Source of the DNA: Rikenellaceae bacterium
GTDB lineage: Bacteria > Bacteroidota > Bacteroidia > Bacteroidales > UBA932
Direction of reading: 5' to 3'
NCBI GenBank assembly: GCA_022777205.1
Contig: JALFGP010000087.1
Coordinates: forward strand, 1 to 52,282
Length of the DNA: 52,282 nucleotides
The translations under genes and the position numbers were made by a program. Positions 34,725-47,144 of the stretch are shown here, in pieces (the first letter of the stretch is position 1; every line of letters starts with the position of its first letter). The notes below the pieces were generated by a model that did not search any database, was not told the DNA's origin, and was given only the letters and a program-made list of their open reading frames with translations.

Positions 34725-34800
34725 TTTTCCGGGAAATGATGTATAATTGCCTGGCAACTTGGGAAATTTGACAGATTTTATTGTAACTTCGCACACCGTA

Positions 34801-34818
34801 GCGATATACTTATATCGC
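34801..34818. promoter_or_regulatory. Palindromic operator-like site before the DUF3791/DUF3990 operon
   Basis: GCGATATA-CT-TATATCGC is a perfect inverted repeat with 8-bp arms, 2 bases before the first start codon and just behind a TAACTTCG -7 box (34784-34791). The position suits autorepression, but this is inferred. Confidence 0.5.
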
Positions 34819-34820
34819 AA

Positions 34821-35036
34821 ATGATAATGCCGACAGACAACATATCATATTTCATTGCTTTTTGCATAGAACAGTACAAGACAGCCAAAGGACTTGAAGG
34901 TGCAGAGGTTGCCAAGTTATTCTTTGATAAAGGAGTTGCTGAATATCTTGCCGACAATTACGAGATTCTGCACACTCAAAGCCACCAATGGCTTATTGAA
35001 GAAATTGATGACTTTCTAAACAATCGATTCAGATGA
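34821..35036 (+). CDS. DUF3791 protein (likely antitoxin or partner of DUF3990)
   Basis: This 71-residue acidic helical protein of the DUF3791 type has the diagnostic [13 protein letters not shown] near the N-terminus and [20 protein letters not shown] toward the end. DUF3791 genes occur beside DUF3990 genes, as here, in what are thought to be toxin-antitoxin pairs. ATGs exist at 34821 and 34827. The stop overlaps the next start (ATGA). No DNA-binding domain is evident, so the palindrome at 34801 may be bound by a complex or another factor. Confidence 0.8.
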   Translation: MIMPTDNISYFIAFCIEQYKTAKGLEGAEVAKLFFDKGVAEYLADNYEILHTQSHQWLIEEIDDFLNNRFR

Positions 35037-35515
35037 CACTGTACCACGGAAGTATTGAAGTCGTTGAACTGCCTGAAATACGACAACCAAATCGCACTCT
35101 TGATTACGGCAGTGGGTTTTACACTACAACTGACTATATTCAAGCGGAACAATGGGCAAAACGACGTATCAATGAAAAACATAGAATTGCCTATGTTAAT
35201 ATCTATGACGCTGATGTTGAAACCATTAGAAATGGCAATACCCTCTGGTTTGATTCTCCGACGGAGGAATGGGTTGATTTTGTCTATTCCAACCGCAACA
35301 ATAGCTTCTTTGAACATTCTTATGACTATGTTTACGGTCCGGTCGCAAATGACCGCGTATATGCCCAATTTGCACTATATGAAGCCGGTCTTATCAACAA
35401 GCAGACACTTATACGAGAATTGAAAACATACACGCTGGTTGACCAATTGCTATTTCACACGCCGGCATCCTTGAAATCCCTCGTTTATACAGGTTTTAAG
35501 AAAGTGGCATTATGA
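35033..35515 (+). CDS. DUF3990 protein (ADP-ribosyltransferase-like putative toxin)
   Basis: This 160-residue protein of the DUF3990 family starts with [15 protein letters not shown] and then [20 protein letters not shown], the arrangement of an ART-like fold in which a His-Gly and a Tyr-rich strand frame NAD+. A later [10 protein letters not shown] follows. The family is regarded as toxin-like, and the target is unknown. It is translationally coupled on both sides by 4-base ATGA overlaps to DUF3791-type partners. Slightly AT-rich. Confidence 0.8.
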   Translation: MTLYHGSIEVVELPEIRQPNRTLDYGSGFYTTTDYIQAEQWAKRRINEKHRIAYVNIYDADVETIRNGNTLWFDSPTEEWVDFVYSNRNNSFFEHSYDYVYGPVANDRVYAQFALYEAGLINKQTLIRELKTYTLVDQLLFHTPASLKSLVYTGFKKVAL

Positions 35516-35730
35516 CAGAGATAAACAAAGATAATTTATATCTGCTGCTTCCCGGAATCATCGCAGGGGTGGCACGCATATATGCTGAAGAAAATGGATG
35601 TGGCAACCTTGAGGCGGTCCGCCGCGTTTATTCATCCGGACTTTATCCCCGTCTTGCAGATGAATCCACAAAACTCTGGCACCTCGGCCCGGTTGCGCTT
35701 TATGAGGAGATGATTAATCCTTCGGTCTAG
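35512..35730 (+). CDS. Third gene of the DUF3990 operon, small helical partner
   Basis: This 72-residue helical protein ([20 protein letters not shown], then [20 protein letters not shown]) overlaps the DUF3990 stop by ATGA. Size and layout (helix, [23 protein letters not shown]) resemble the small partners that accompany DUF3990, and it may be a second partner related to DUF3791. No catalytic motif is seen. It ends in TAG. Confidence 0.65.
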   Translation: MTEINKDNLYLLLPGIIAGVARIYAEENGCGNLEAVRRVYSSGLYPRLADESTKLWHLGPVALYEEMINPSV

Positions 35731-35754
35731 GAATGCTTAACCGGGAATTTGATA

Positions 35755-37134
35755 TCATTTACGAACAGTAATAGTGCGGCATAGTATGGACTTTCTTTTG
35801 ATGCCTTTTGAGTCGGGGACATAGAAGTCGCTATATACAAGCAGAGCCGTATCGGCATCAAGAGGGATTATTTCAGGGTTTCCGCCTGCACCGTCATATT
35901 CGTGGAAAGTCGGATTTTCAATCGGAATATTTGCCAGGGAAGAACGGTCGGAAGCTGTCATCACTTCCAAAGGTTCACTCCAATGCTTGCCTCCCCTGTC
36001 CAATGAGGCCTGCACAAATATACCCGGACGGCCATATACCACTATGGATGTACCGCACTCGAGAGTTGCCACCCTCGGAAGCGTGCCACAAAAAGAAAAT
36101 ACTACAGGCTTGCTCCAGGATTTGCCCTCATCTTCGGAACGGCTCCAGTACATCGGACTCCATTCCTGACCGGTAGTGCCGTACCAGTTGGAACGGAAGA
36201 ACCAGACCATTGAACCGTCCGGAAAGAAGGCTATATCACTGTCAGAGAAACCACCGGAGGCATAAGGGTACTCCATTGTCCCATCTGCCGGGTATTCCAT
36301 TTCCGCAACCATTCTGAATGAACGGGCTCCATCATCAGATACGAAAAGCAATGCTGAGTAATAAGGTGAATACACTCCTGTCTTCCTTGAGATATGCCCT
36401 TCTCCTGAAAACGCTGTAACCCAGAGGCGACCGTCAGGACCGACTCTGGGATAACCCCTTGGAAACACAGATTTCAGAACCGGGTGATTGAATCCTCCAT
36501 TGCAGTGGACCACGCGGGAAAGTCCGGGCCAGTCCACAGAGGCAGTGTCCTTGATAACCTCTCCGCAAGAAAAACGGGACACAGCCCATTTCACATCTCT
36601 TAGGGAAGGAGCAAGCCTTTCAGCCTTATAAGTGTATGCTATGGAACCGAAGAGGTCTCCCCTCGCCCCGTCGGGTATGGGGAAACAGCCTTCCTCGGCA
36701 GGACAGGAGAAATCATAGTCAGGAGTCAGTCGGTCAAAAGACTCAAATTTCCATCCTGTCAACACTTTCGAGTTTTCCATAGGCAATCTCACAACATCCC
36801 CGTCTGGCAAGACTGTACCACAGGAGTCAGCCACAGCAGCTGAGACCTCTTGCCAATGCTTTCCGCCATCCCGGCTTTCAAACCAGCGGTAAGGGTCGGC
36901 ATAGGATGTAAAAGAATCATCCGAAACGTGCACAGAAACCACTATGCGGTCACCCATCTGATATGGCACCGGGAATTGGTACGGTCCCCACAGCTTTTCT
37001 TCCGGTCTTATGCCCTGTACAATGATTACCGGTTCCCCAAGGACAAGTTCGACTTGCCCGGTGCAGGAAGGCAGCATAACAACACAGGCAAAGACGGATA
37101 CTAAAGCCTTACATCGATTCATAACAAGTTTCAT
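35755..37134 (-). CDS. Sialidase-fold (BNR/Asp-box) lipoprotein
   Basis: About 459 residues: a lipoprotein signal ending in VVMLPSC, then a six-bladed propeller with Asp-boxes (ESRDGGKHW, VSDDGARSF, SEDEGKSWSK, SLDRGGKHW). Exo-sialidases of GH33 share this fold. The expected Arg triad cannot be fixed by eye, and several PUL enzymes with other substrates also have it, so sialic acid specificity is not proven. The start was placed at the ATG at 37134 (37122 is an alternative) because the longer frame overlaps the GH36-like gene. It is the last gene of the PUL and may act after the neighbouring esterase. Confidence 0.75.
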   Translation of the reverse strand: MKLVMNRCKALVSVFACVVMLPSCTGQVELVLGEPVIIVQGIRPEEKLWGPYQFPVPYQMGDRIVVSVHVSDDSFTSYADPYRWFESRDGGKHWQEVSAAVADSCGTVLPDGDVVRLPMENSKVLTGWKFESFDRLTPDYDFSCPAEEGCFPIPDGARGDLFGSIAYTYKAERLAPSLRDVKWAVSRFSCGEVIKDTASVDWPGLSRVVHCNGGFNHPVLKSVFPRGYPRVGPDGRLWVTAFSGEGHISRKTGVYSPYYSALLFVSDDGARSFRMVAEMEYPADGTMEYPYASGGFSDSDIAFFPDGSMVWFFRSNWYGTTGQEWSPMYWSRSEDEGKSWSKPVVFSFCGTLPRVATLECGTSIVVYGRPGIFVQASLDRGGKHWSEPLEVMTASDRSSLANIPIENPTFHEYDGAGGNPEIIPLDADTALLVYSDFYVPDSKGIKRKSILCRTITVRK

Positions 37135-37168
37135 CGGCAGTGAATAATTACTCGGCAGTATCCAATGA

Positions 37169-38971
37169 TTACTTAATCGCTGACCAGCCTCCGCAAGGGA
37201 CCTCAACGGTGATTATTTTTCCGTTTGGCTGCTCTATTCTCACTTTCGTGGAACCGGATGCATTCAGCACATAAAATTTTTTGCTTCGGTCTCCCCTTTC
37301 AACAATCACATTGTCCTGAAAAACTGCCACAATTCTTTCGGTCACGCTTTCTGCCTCAATTACAGGATAGTTAAGTTCAGGATGACGCGGCCGGAATTCA
37401 GACCTGAGCAGAGTTTCCCTATGTTCCCCGGCAAATGCCATCCACTGCCGGACCACATCAGCCTGAGACTGAGGAAGATTCTCCAGCATAACAGAATATT
37501 GGATTACACCGAAAATGGACGAAATGATTGTCCGCCCCACATTTTCAGGAGTTTCTGCAAGATTCCACTCCAGCATATCCGAATGCACTGCAGTACTGCC
37601 CGAAGTAAGGCGCAGATTCGCAATCCTCTTACGGTTGTCGGCCGCATTTCCCGGACAGTCAGCTGCCCTGAACATATTTCCGAACTGTCTCACAGCAGGT
37701 CCTATATAAGCCTGACGGAATTCCAGAAGAATGTCCGGCTTGATTGCCCGCAGACTTGTGTAAACATCCTTCATCAGCACATTAACCGCCTCACTTACAT
37801 TCAGGATGTCCCTTCCGGCATAATTTTCCGCCACTGCGGGGTCTGGACCGTTTAATCTGAATTCGTCTATGAAATCAAGTTTGAATCCATCCAAGTTCCA
37901 TTCTTTCAGGGCTTTCACATAAGTCCCGATAAGATATTCCCGCACCTCAGGAAAACGCGGATCCAGAATGGCGGCATTGCCGTCTTCCCTGAGGAATTTG
38001 CCTCTGAAAAGGCTGTAAGCATCACTGTTCCTCCCCACATACGGAACGCTGTACCAAACCATATATTTCATCCCCAATTCCTGCACCCGGGCCACGTGGG
38101 CAGCCATATCAGGGAATTTTGACAGAGCCGGCCTCCAGTCACCGCACCAGGAATATCCTTTCCAGGTGTTGTCTGTCTGCCATCCGTCATCCAAGATGAC
38201 AGTCTTCATTCCCAAATCCGCTGCCAGACGGCATTCCGCAAGGACGCTCTCATCTGTGACCTGCTGATGGAACTGGTACCACGTGGAATATAATGGTTCA
38301 AAGGCCGCATCAGGTACATCAGACGGCTCAAAACCCCCAGCATTGGTCATCCACTCGGAAGCTTCAGCGATGCTTTCCGACCAGAAAACATGGCGGGCAT
38401 CCAGAAGAATTTGAGTGGTATAATGCGTCAAAGGGGCTTCCGGTTCATTGAAATACTGCAATTCAGAACAGATTTCACAACCTTCCTCAAGCACTCCCAA
38501 CTTGGCATCCACCCGGCGCAGAGACTCGCTGCAAGCAATTGTCAAGCAATTGTTTTCATTGTCATCAAAGTAGCTGTACAGGGGCATACAATAGGCAAAC
38601 GAACTCCTATAGTTGGGACTGGACCAGAACGGGTCAAGATGAGTCGAAAAGTCGGTCTTCGAGGTCCACACATTGAAGACACCTTTCTGCGGAATTGAGA
38701 AAAAGACCTTGAAATCAGCAGGTTGAGCGGGAGTGGGAGAGTCCATAACAATGGTCAGCACTTCCCTGTCCCCGTCTGCCTCAATGGAAGCACTGAATTT
38801 CCAATCTCCTGGATTGGCTGAAATTATCCTGATTTCCCCTACCCTGGTGCTGTTCAGGCCCTGAACCACAGTCGTTCCTCCTGATGCTGCATTGAAAGGA
38901 TTGTTGTCTGCTGCCAGCGGCAAACTCAGCAGCAAGCCCAACACGAGAAGATATATCCTATACATACTCAT
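37169..38971 (-). CDS. GH36-like alpha-galactosidase (clan GH-D)
   Basis: This 600-residue secreted enzyme has a signal peptide (MSMYRIYLLVLGLLLSLPLA), an N-terminal beta-supersandwich to about 220, then a TIM barrel with VILDDGWQ (258-265), GFKLDFID with nucleophile D366, and FRAADCPGN with acid/base candidate D438, ending in a small beta domain. Clan GH-D enzymes remove terminal alpha-galactose with retention. The KLD motif in place of the usual KWD suggests a subfamily with its own specificity. In the PUL it lies between the esterase and the sialidase-fold protein. Confidence 0.82.
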   Translation of the reverse strand: MSMYRIYLLVLGLLLSLPLAADNNPFNAASGGTTVVQGLNSTRVGEIRIISANPGDWKFSASIEADGDREVLTIVMDSPTPAQPADFKVFFSIPQKGVFNVWTSKTDFSTHLDPFWSSPNYRSSFAYCMPLYSYFDDNENNCLTIACSESLRRVDAKLGVLEEGCEICSELQYFNEPEAPLTHYTTQILLDARHVFWSESIAEASEWMTNAGGFEPSDVPDAAFEPLYSTWYQFHQQVTDESVLAECRLAADLGMKTVILDDGWQTDNTWKGYSWCGDWRPALSKFPDMAAHVARVQELGMKYMVWYSVPYVGRNSDAYSLFRGKFLREDGNAAILDPRFPEVREYLIGTYVKALKEWNLDGFKLDFIDEFRLNGPDPAVAENYAGRDILNVSEAVNVLMKDVYTSLRAIKPDILLEFRQAYIGPAVRQFGNMFRAADCPGNAADNRKRIANLRLTSGSTAVHSDMLEWNLAETPENVGRTIISSIFGVIQYSVMLENLPQSQADVVRQWMAFAGEHRETLLRSEFRPRHPELNYPVIEAESVTERIVAVFQDNVIVERGDRSKKFYVLNASGSTKVRIEQPNGKIITVEVPCGGWSAIK

Positions 38972-39030
38972 ATTACCACGTTTAATATGCCTGCAAACAG
39001 GCGATCAAGATTCATAAATCACCCGGCCCG

Positions 39031-40482
39031 TCACTCATAATCAGAACAGAACGGACTTGCCGGGATGCCGAAGCAATTGAAAAGTGTCGGCTCGAACCAG
39101 TTCTTCATACAATATCTCACAGCAACTGGAGCTGAGACTTCTGGAGACTGAACCCTGACCAAATTTGTGCGTTTTTCATCTATTCTGCCCACTGCAGGAC
39201 GGAAAACCCCATCCTCCCCAGCAAGCTCAAACCCTTGCAAATCTGTCGAAATGGGCATAAGCCCCAGGGACCCAGTGCGGAATGTCACCTCCGCCACCCC
39301 ATTGACAAATGCAAAAGACTCAGCCACAGGAGTCTGCACATCAACAGCACTCGAATATCCATAGGTATTCACAAGAGCCAGATTAGCCATACGTTCAGCA
39401 GGAGTCTTCTTGTCTGAAGCGTGGATACAGTCCTTTTCTCCAGCGTCGGCTGTGGAAACCATTCCACTGTAAGGAATATCCTTCAGCGTCAAGGCCTGAG
39501 TCCACATAAAATATCCTGACAAGCTGTCATCGGGGTTTCCATAGGAATAAGGTGCAATCTGGGTAAAATAGAATGGAAGGGAGTCATCTCCCCATTCCTG
39601 CCTCAACATAGACACAAAGGCAGGCTGCATACTACGGTAGAGTTTATAATCCGACCTGTCATTGCAGCCCTGGTACCAGATGAATCCCTTTATGGTGAAT
39701 GGGGCAAGAGGGTGCAACATTGCATTGTAGAGACAGGCTGGCACAAATCCCTGCTGCCCTTCAGGCCATCTTCCAAGTTCGTAGGCCTTCAAATCCACCT
39801 CTCCGGCAAATTCCCTCTCCAGCAATTCCCTGCTCATCCAGGCTTGAATGCTGCTGCCGCCCCAGGACACGTTTATGACTCCGACCGGCACACCGAGGAC
39901 CTCATTCAGCCTGCGGGCAAAGCAATAGGCATAGGCACTCGACTCCGCCACTCCCTCCGGTGTATTTTCCGTCCAGGTCGCCGTGCATTTATCCCTGACT
40001 GACAATGCTGTTTCCCGTTTCACATAACAATGACGCACAGGCAGTTGCGCATCAGCTCCCAATATATAATCCGCAGAGCCGGCTATGGGCTGTCCCGGCC
40101 ACCCTTTAACCGGCATTTCCATATTGGACTGGCCGCTGCAGAGCCAGACCTCCCCTATGAGGACATTGCTGATGCGCGTCTTCTCCCCGTCTTCGAGAAG
40201 AATCTCATAAGGGCCTCCGGCTGACGGAGTAGCCAGTCTTGTGAACCACTTTCCCCCGGCATCGGCCTGCACACTCACACTCTTCCTGCTCCAGGAAGTA
40301 GTAATCTTCACCTTTGCTCCAGCCTTCGCCTCTCCCCAGAAAGCCACCTGAGCATTCTGCTGCAAGACCATATTGTCGGCGAATATGGGGTTGGGAATCA
40401 CTTTGGCATCTGCTTCTATGAATAATGAAAGTGCCAATGCAATCATGAGTGCGGTTGCCACCGCTTGCTTAATTGTTTCCAT
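39031..40482 (-). CDS. Sialate O-acetylesterase-like SGNH esterase
   Basis: About 483 residues: signal peptide (METIKQAVATALMIALALSL), a small beta domain, then an SGNH hydrolase with LCSGQSNMEMPV (catalytic Ser), INVSWGGSSIQAWMS, FIWYQGCND (Asn block), and a C-terminal ASDKKTPAERMA region. Such enzymes take acetyl groups off sugars, either sialic acid or plant glycan residues, to open them for glycosidases. The ATG at 40482 overlaps the GH78 3' end by 14 bases. The pairing with a sialidase-fold protein makes O-acetylated sialic acid possible, while GH78/GH2 company also allows acetylated pectin. Confidence 0.85.
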   Translation of the reverse strand: METIKQAVATALMIALALSLFIEADAKVIPNPIFADNMVLQQNAQVAFWGEAKAGAKVKITTSWSRKSVSVQADAGGKWFTRLATPSAGGPYEILLEDGEKTRISNVLIGEVWLCSGQSNMEMPVKGWPGQPIAGSADYILGADAQLPVRHCYVKRETALSVRDKCTATWTENTPEGVAESSAYAYCFARRLNEVLGVPVGVINVSWGGSSIQAWMSRELLEREFAGEVDLKAYELGRWPEGQQGFVPACLYNAMLHPLAPFTIKGFIWYQGCNDRSDYKLYRSMQPAFVSMLRQEWGDDSLPFYFTQIAPYSYGNPDDSLSGYFMWTQALTLKDIPYSGMVSTADAGEKDCIHASDKKTPAERMANLALVNTYGYSSAVDVQTPVAESFAFVNGVAEVTFRTGSLGLMPISTDLQGFELAGEDGVFRPAVGRIDEKRTNLVRVQSPEVSAPVAVRYCMKNWFEPTLFNCFGIPASPFCSDYE

Positions 40483-42670
40483 ATAAAGTAACTTTATGAA
40501 TACCAGCCTTGAGTGTCTCCATTTTGCCATTATGGAGCATGACCTCGCACTGAGTGCCTTCGGGGACAGTCAATGATGCTTTAATTTTCTTTCCGATACG
40601 GTCCAGTTGCACTGCAATCCTGCCGTATTTTGTCTCAAAAGAGGCGTTTATTTTCTTAAGCGGGCCCATCTGCGGAGCAAGCCTGAATCTCCTGTATCCG
40701 GGTTCCAGAGCATCGACACCGGCAAGTTGCCTGAACATCGGCACAATAGCCCCTGAAGTCCAGGCGTGATTGCATGAGCCTGTATGATTCCAATGCTCGT
40801 ACAAGGTGGAGCATCCATCCTTCATCACCGTCGGATACATCTTTTTCATCCTGTCCAGAGCCATCTGAACTTCTCCCATAGTAAACAGGGCATCGAGAAC
40901 ATAAGGAAACATATAAGTTGTAGCGTTATATTCTCTGCTCAGAACATCCTTGATTGCCGGATATTTGTCGGCTGCGGCTATGCCTGAAATCACTGCAAGC
41001 GCCTGCACACGGTCATCCGGATGAGGATCATCATAGTCAGGACTGCGGTATTCATTTCCATTCCAATAGTCTCTGTTGAGTTTCTCTGCAATTCCCAGCA
41101 TAATGGACTCATTCTCAAGTGCATCCGATTCTCTGCCAAGCATCCTTGCAGACACAGCCTCGGATTTCAAGGCAAGATAGTACCAGAAATTCAGTTGGGC
41201 TTGACGGTCTCTGTGCTGTCCCTCGTCCGGCCAGTCCCAATCTCCGATACGGTAAATCGGGAATCCTTCTGAATCCAGTTGCCAGACCTCGTGCAGGTAT
41301 TTGTGTATGGGTTCATAAACCTCTGCGACAAAGGAATCATCCCCTGAATAATACCACAAGTTGTGCAGTCCGTACCACCCCACTACATTTATTAGCTGCA
41401 TAGGAAGCTCCTTGAAGTAGTTGGAACAGGGAACAGGATGATATAGGACACCGTCGGGTTTCTGCCAGTTTACAAGTTCCCTGTATCCCTTGACAGCAAG
41501 CAAGTCGGCATTGCGGTCAAAACAGTAAAACGCTGTATTGAGGTCATTGACTATGTCTCCGAACCATTGTGCCCTTTCCCGGTCGGGGCAGTCGGAATAA
41601 CTGTCTCTCATATTCACATACATAGTCCTGACAGCCTTCTCCCAATAGTCATTGAGGAAAGTATCATCGCAGGAGAATGTGCCGGCAAATTCAGTCGCAT
41701 AACCTGTTTCGTGGAAACCGACATCAATCACTTGCACGTCCGAAGGGACAATATACATAAGCATATCTCCGTTCATCCAAGGCAGATGCTCATATTCCTG
41801 AATACCTTCCCTGGTGACATATTCCCCGCTGACACATTTGGCCTCCGTAACATAGTCGTGGTCCGTAATCATGGAAATGACTCTTCCTGCAGGAGCTTTG
41901 ACCTTAAGACACGGGGAGAACTGGCAGTTATATGGGAGATGGCAGAAAAGAGTGTCTCCAGATTGATGAGAGGATACATATTCACTGTAGCCGAAGTCTT
42001 TCCAAAGAGGAACGGGCCTGCGGACCAGCTTGCCGAAAGGAGGAAGCCCCGGCTCTATGCCTATTTCAATTGCAGGGCCGAACCATTGCTGAGAATCCAG
42101 CCGGTACCAATCTTCCGGAAAGGCATTGGCATCGTAGCGGACATTGCTCTCAGGGAGGCGGTAGTTGGTAGCTGGGCAGTGGGCTGTACCGTAGCCACTG
42201 TGAATCTCACAACCCCAGTCCTTATCCGAAAGTATCTCAATCCCTTCTGCACGGGCATCGAAAATCATTGCTGCAATGCCGCTGCTCATATGACTGAATC
42301 CCGCACGTCCGAAATACCACAACAGTATGCTGATTCTGTTGGTCCCGGGCTTGAGGTAAGGTGCGATTTCCACCTCGTCATAATAGCCGTCACCGGGTGC
42401 AGGGCCCCTCTTCAGGCCACCCTCAAATACCACCATTTTGTCATTGATCCAAAGCCAGTACTTACTGTCTGCAGCGATATGGGCAACGAGGGATTGCGGG
42501 ACTTTGTCCAGATGGACATCCTTTCTGAATGCCAGCCAGGTGTTGGCCTCGCTTGTACACTGCTCCTTGGAAATCCATTTCGCTTTCCAGGAATATTCCC
42601 CAGCTGTCGCACTGGAACCCCAGAACAGGCCACAGATGGCCAAAGCAATTGATATACAGAGATTCTTCAT
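40469..42670 (-). CDS. GH78-type alpha-L-rhamnosidase
   Basis: This 733-residue protein has a signal peptide (MKNLCISIALAICGLFWGSS), N-terminal beta modules, and an (alpha/alpha)6 catalytic domain. The acid region SYSDCPDRERAQWFGD corresponds to the DCP-RDE-WTGD signature of GH78, and TLYEHWNHTGSCNHAWTSGA to its C-terminal substrate region. GH78 inverts and releases terminal L-rhamnose. The DCP motif differs from the usual DCPQRDER, so specificity could differ. It starts 2 bases after the GH2 stop. Confidence 0.85.
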   Translation of the reverse strand: MKNLCISIALAICGLFWGSSATAGEYSWKAKWISKEQCTSEANTWLAFRKDVHLDKVPQSLVAHIAADSKYWLWINDKMVVFEGGLKRGPAPGDGYYDEVEIAPYLKPGTNRISILLWYFGRAGFSHMSSGIAAMIFDARAEGIEILSDKDWGCEIHSGYGTAHCPATNYRLPESNVRYDANAFPEDWYRLDSQQWFGPAIEIGIEPGLPPFGKLVRRPVPLWKDFGYSEYVSSHQSGDTLFCHLPYNCQFSPCLKVKAPAGRVISMITDHDYVTEAKCVSGEYVTREGIQEYEHLPWMNGDMLMYIVPSDVQVIDVGFHETGYATEFAGTFSCDDTFLNDYWEKAVRTMYVNMRDSYSDCPDRERAQWFGDIVNDLNTAFYCFDRNADLLAVKGYRELVNWQKPDGVLYHPVPCSNYFKELPMQLINVVGWYGLHNLWYYSGDDSFVAEVYEPIHKYLHEVWQLDSEGFPIYRIGDWDWPDEGQHRDRQAQLNFWYYLALKSEAVSARMLGRESDALENESIMLGIAEKLNRDYWNGNEYRSPDYDDPHPDDRVQALAVISGIAAADKYPAIKDVLSREYNATTYMFPYVLDALFTMGEVQMALDRMKKMYPTVMKDGCSTLYEHWNHTGSCNHAWTSGAIVPMFRQLAGVDALEPGYRRFRLAPQMGPLKKINASFETKYGRIAVQLDRIGKKIKASLTVPEGTQCEVMLHNGKMETLKAGIHKVTLYGNN

Positions 42671-42672
42671 AG

Positions 42673-45873
<3,201 letters not shown>

Positions 45874-45876
45874 CTA

Positions 45877-47139
45877 TTATCTGAACTGCAATCCTTCACG
45901 GACAGCAGATCTCTCGAAGCAGTTGCGGAATTTGCAGTTTTCGAGGTATTCCTCCATTGCTTTTTTTGCCTTTTCGATATCCACCTTCTTCAGTGCAATC
46001 TGCAGTTGGGCAGTGGTCTCTCGCGGAGACTTGACAAATTCAACAATGCTCTCCCAATCTTCCGGAACATCAAACCCGAGAAGGGACTCCCAGTTGTCCA
46101 TTTTCTTGAACGGCCAGTAAGTATAGCCCATTCCCCTCGATTTAATATTTGAAACGACTTGAAACGTCAAATCCGTTCCGCCTCCCCAGTGTCCGAACTC
46201 ACCCATATACATCGGCAGATTGGTCTGTACGGAGATATCGGAAAATTTGCTGACATCCACGCTGCTGTAGCGATGGGCAGTAAGCATCAGTTTTGTGTCA
46301 AAAGCATAATTGGTCAACATTGAAAAATCATCGCAGAAATTGCCTCCACCCAAGATGATGATATGGTTCTTGTCCACTTCCCGGATAGCTGCGGTTGCCT
46401 TTTCATAAGTCGGCTGAAGATAAGGATACAAAGACTCATACTTCATGTCAATCGGCTCATTCAGAAGCTCATAGCCCAAGATTATCGGCTCCTCGGCATA
46501 ACGCTCTGCAATCATCCTCCAGATTCTGCAATACTCGTCCATATTTTCCTGGCTCTCGAACAGACGAGGATAGCCGTCGCTGTCATCTATGTGTGCTGCT
46601 CCGCTCTGTCCTCCCGGAGCCACGTGCATATCCAGAATAAGGTACAAACCCACTTCCTTGCACATCTTGACAACATAGTCTATAAACCTGAAACCAGCCT
46701 CGGGATCGTTGTCACAAAGATAGAATGTGTCATTGAAAAGCTTGTATGTCAGCGGCATACGCACTGTATTCGCAGCAATGGAGTTCAGATACACAAAATC
46801 CTCGTCGCAAATGTAGTTTTCCAGAAAACGTTTCCACCACCCGTTCATATACTCGTCGCCGAAAAGCTGACGGAATGCTTTATCCACATCCGATACGGAG
46901 ATATTTTGAAACCCAAAGCAATAAGCCTCCGGTGTAAGCCAATGGTTCAAATTTACGCCCTTGATGGTAAACTCGCTACCGTCTGCCTGGCACAATCCCC
47001 GGTCAACGATCTTCATAAACTTTCCTGTCGGGTCATTGACCTTTACCTTCGCTTCATTCTTGTTGCATCCTGCCATCATAAGTGTCAGGCACAAGATGGC
47101 GAAATAAATGTATTTGCTCATAATTCTCATAATTCTCAT
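45877..47139 (-). CDS. GH5-family glycoside hydrolase lipoprotein
   Basis: About 420 residues: lipobox LMMAGC followed by a TIM barrel with VNLNHWLTPEAY, VGLYLILDMHVAPGGQ, acid/base GYELLNEP, TAHRYSS and nucleophile MYMGEFGHW. This is a retaining endo- or exo-glycanase of GH5, probably displayed at the cell surface and the likely first cutter of the PUL. Three ATGs (47139, 47130, 47121) lie in a tandem ATGAGAATT repeat, so the true start is uncertain by up to six residues. It follows the DUF1735 gene with 5 bases between them. Confidence 0.88.
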   Translation of the reverse strand: MRIMRIMSKYIYFAILCLTLMMAGCNKNEAKVKVNDPTGKFMKIVDRGLCQADGSEFTIKGVNLNHWLTPEAYCFGFQNISVSDVDKAFRQLFGDEYMNGWWKRFLENYICDEDFVYLNSIAANTVRMPLTYKLFNDTFYLCDNDPEAGFRFIDYVVKMCKEVGLYLILDMHVAPGGQSGAAHIDDSDGYPRLFESQENMDEYCRIWRMIAERYAEEPIILGYELLNEPIDMKYESLYPYLQPTYEKATAAIREVDKNHIIILGGGNFCDDFSMLTNYAFDTKLMLTAHRYSSVDVSKFSDISVQTNLPMYMGEFGHWGGGTDLTFQVVSNIKSRGMGYTYWPFKKMDNWESLLGFDVPEDWESIVEFVKSPRETTAQLQIALKKVDIEKAKKAMEEYLENCKFRNCFERSAVREGLQFR

Positions 47140-47144
47140 AATTG

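Noticed and set aside
41567..42652. 361-codon plus-strand frame inside the GH78 region
   Set aside because: Antisense shadow of the GH78 gene, with no promoter or domain.
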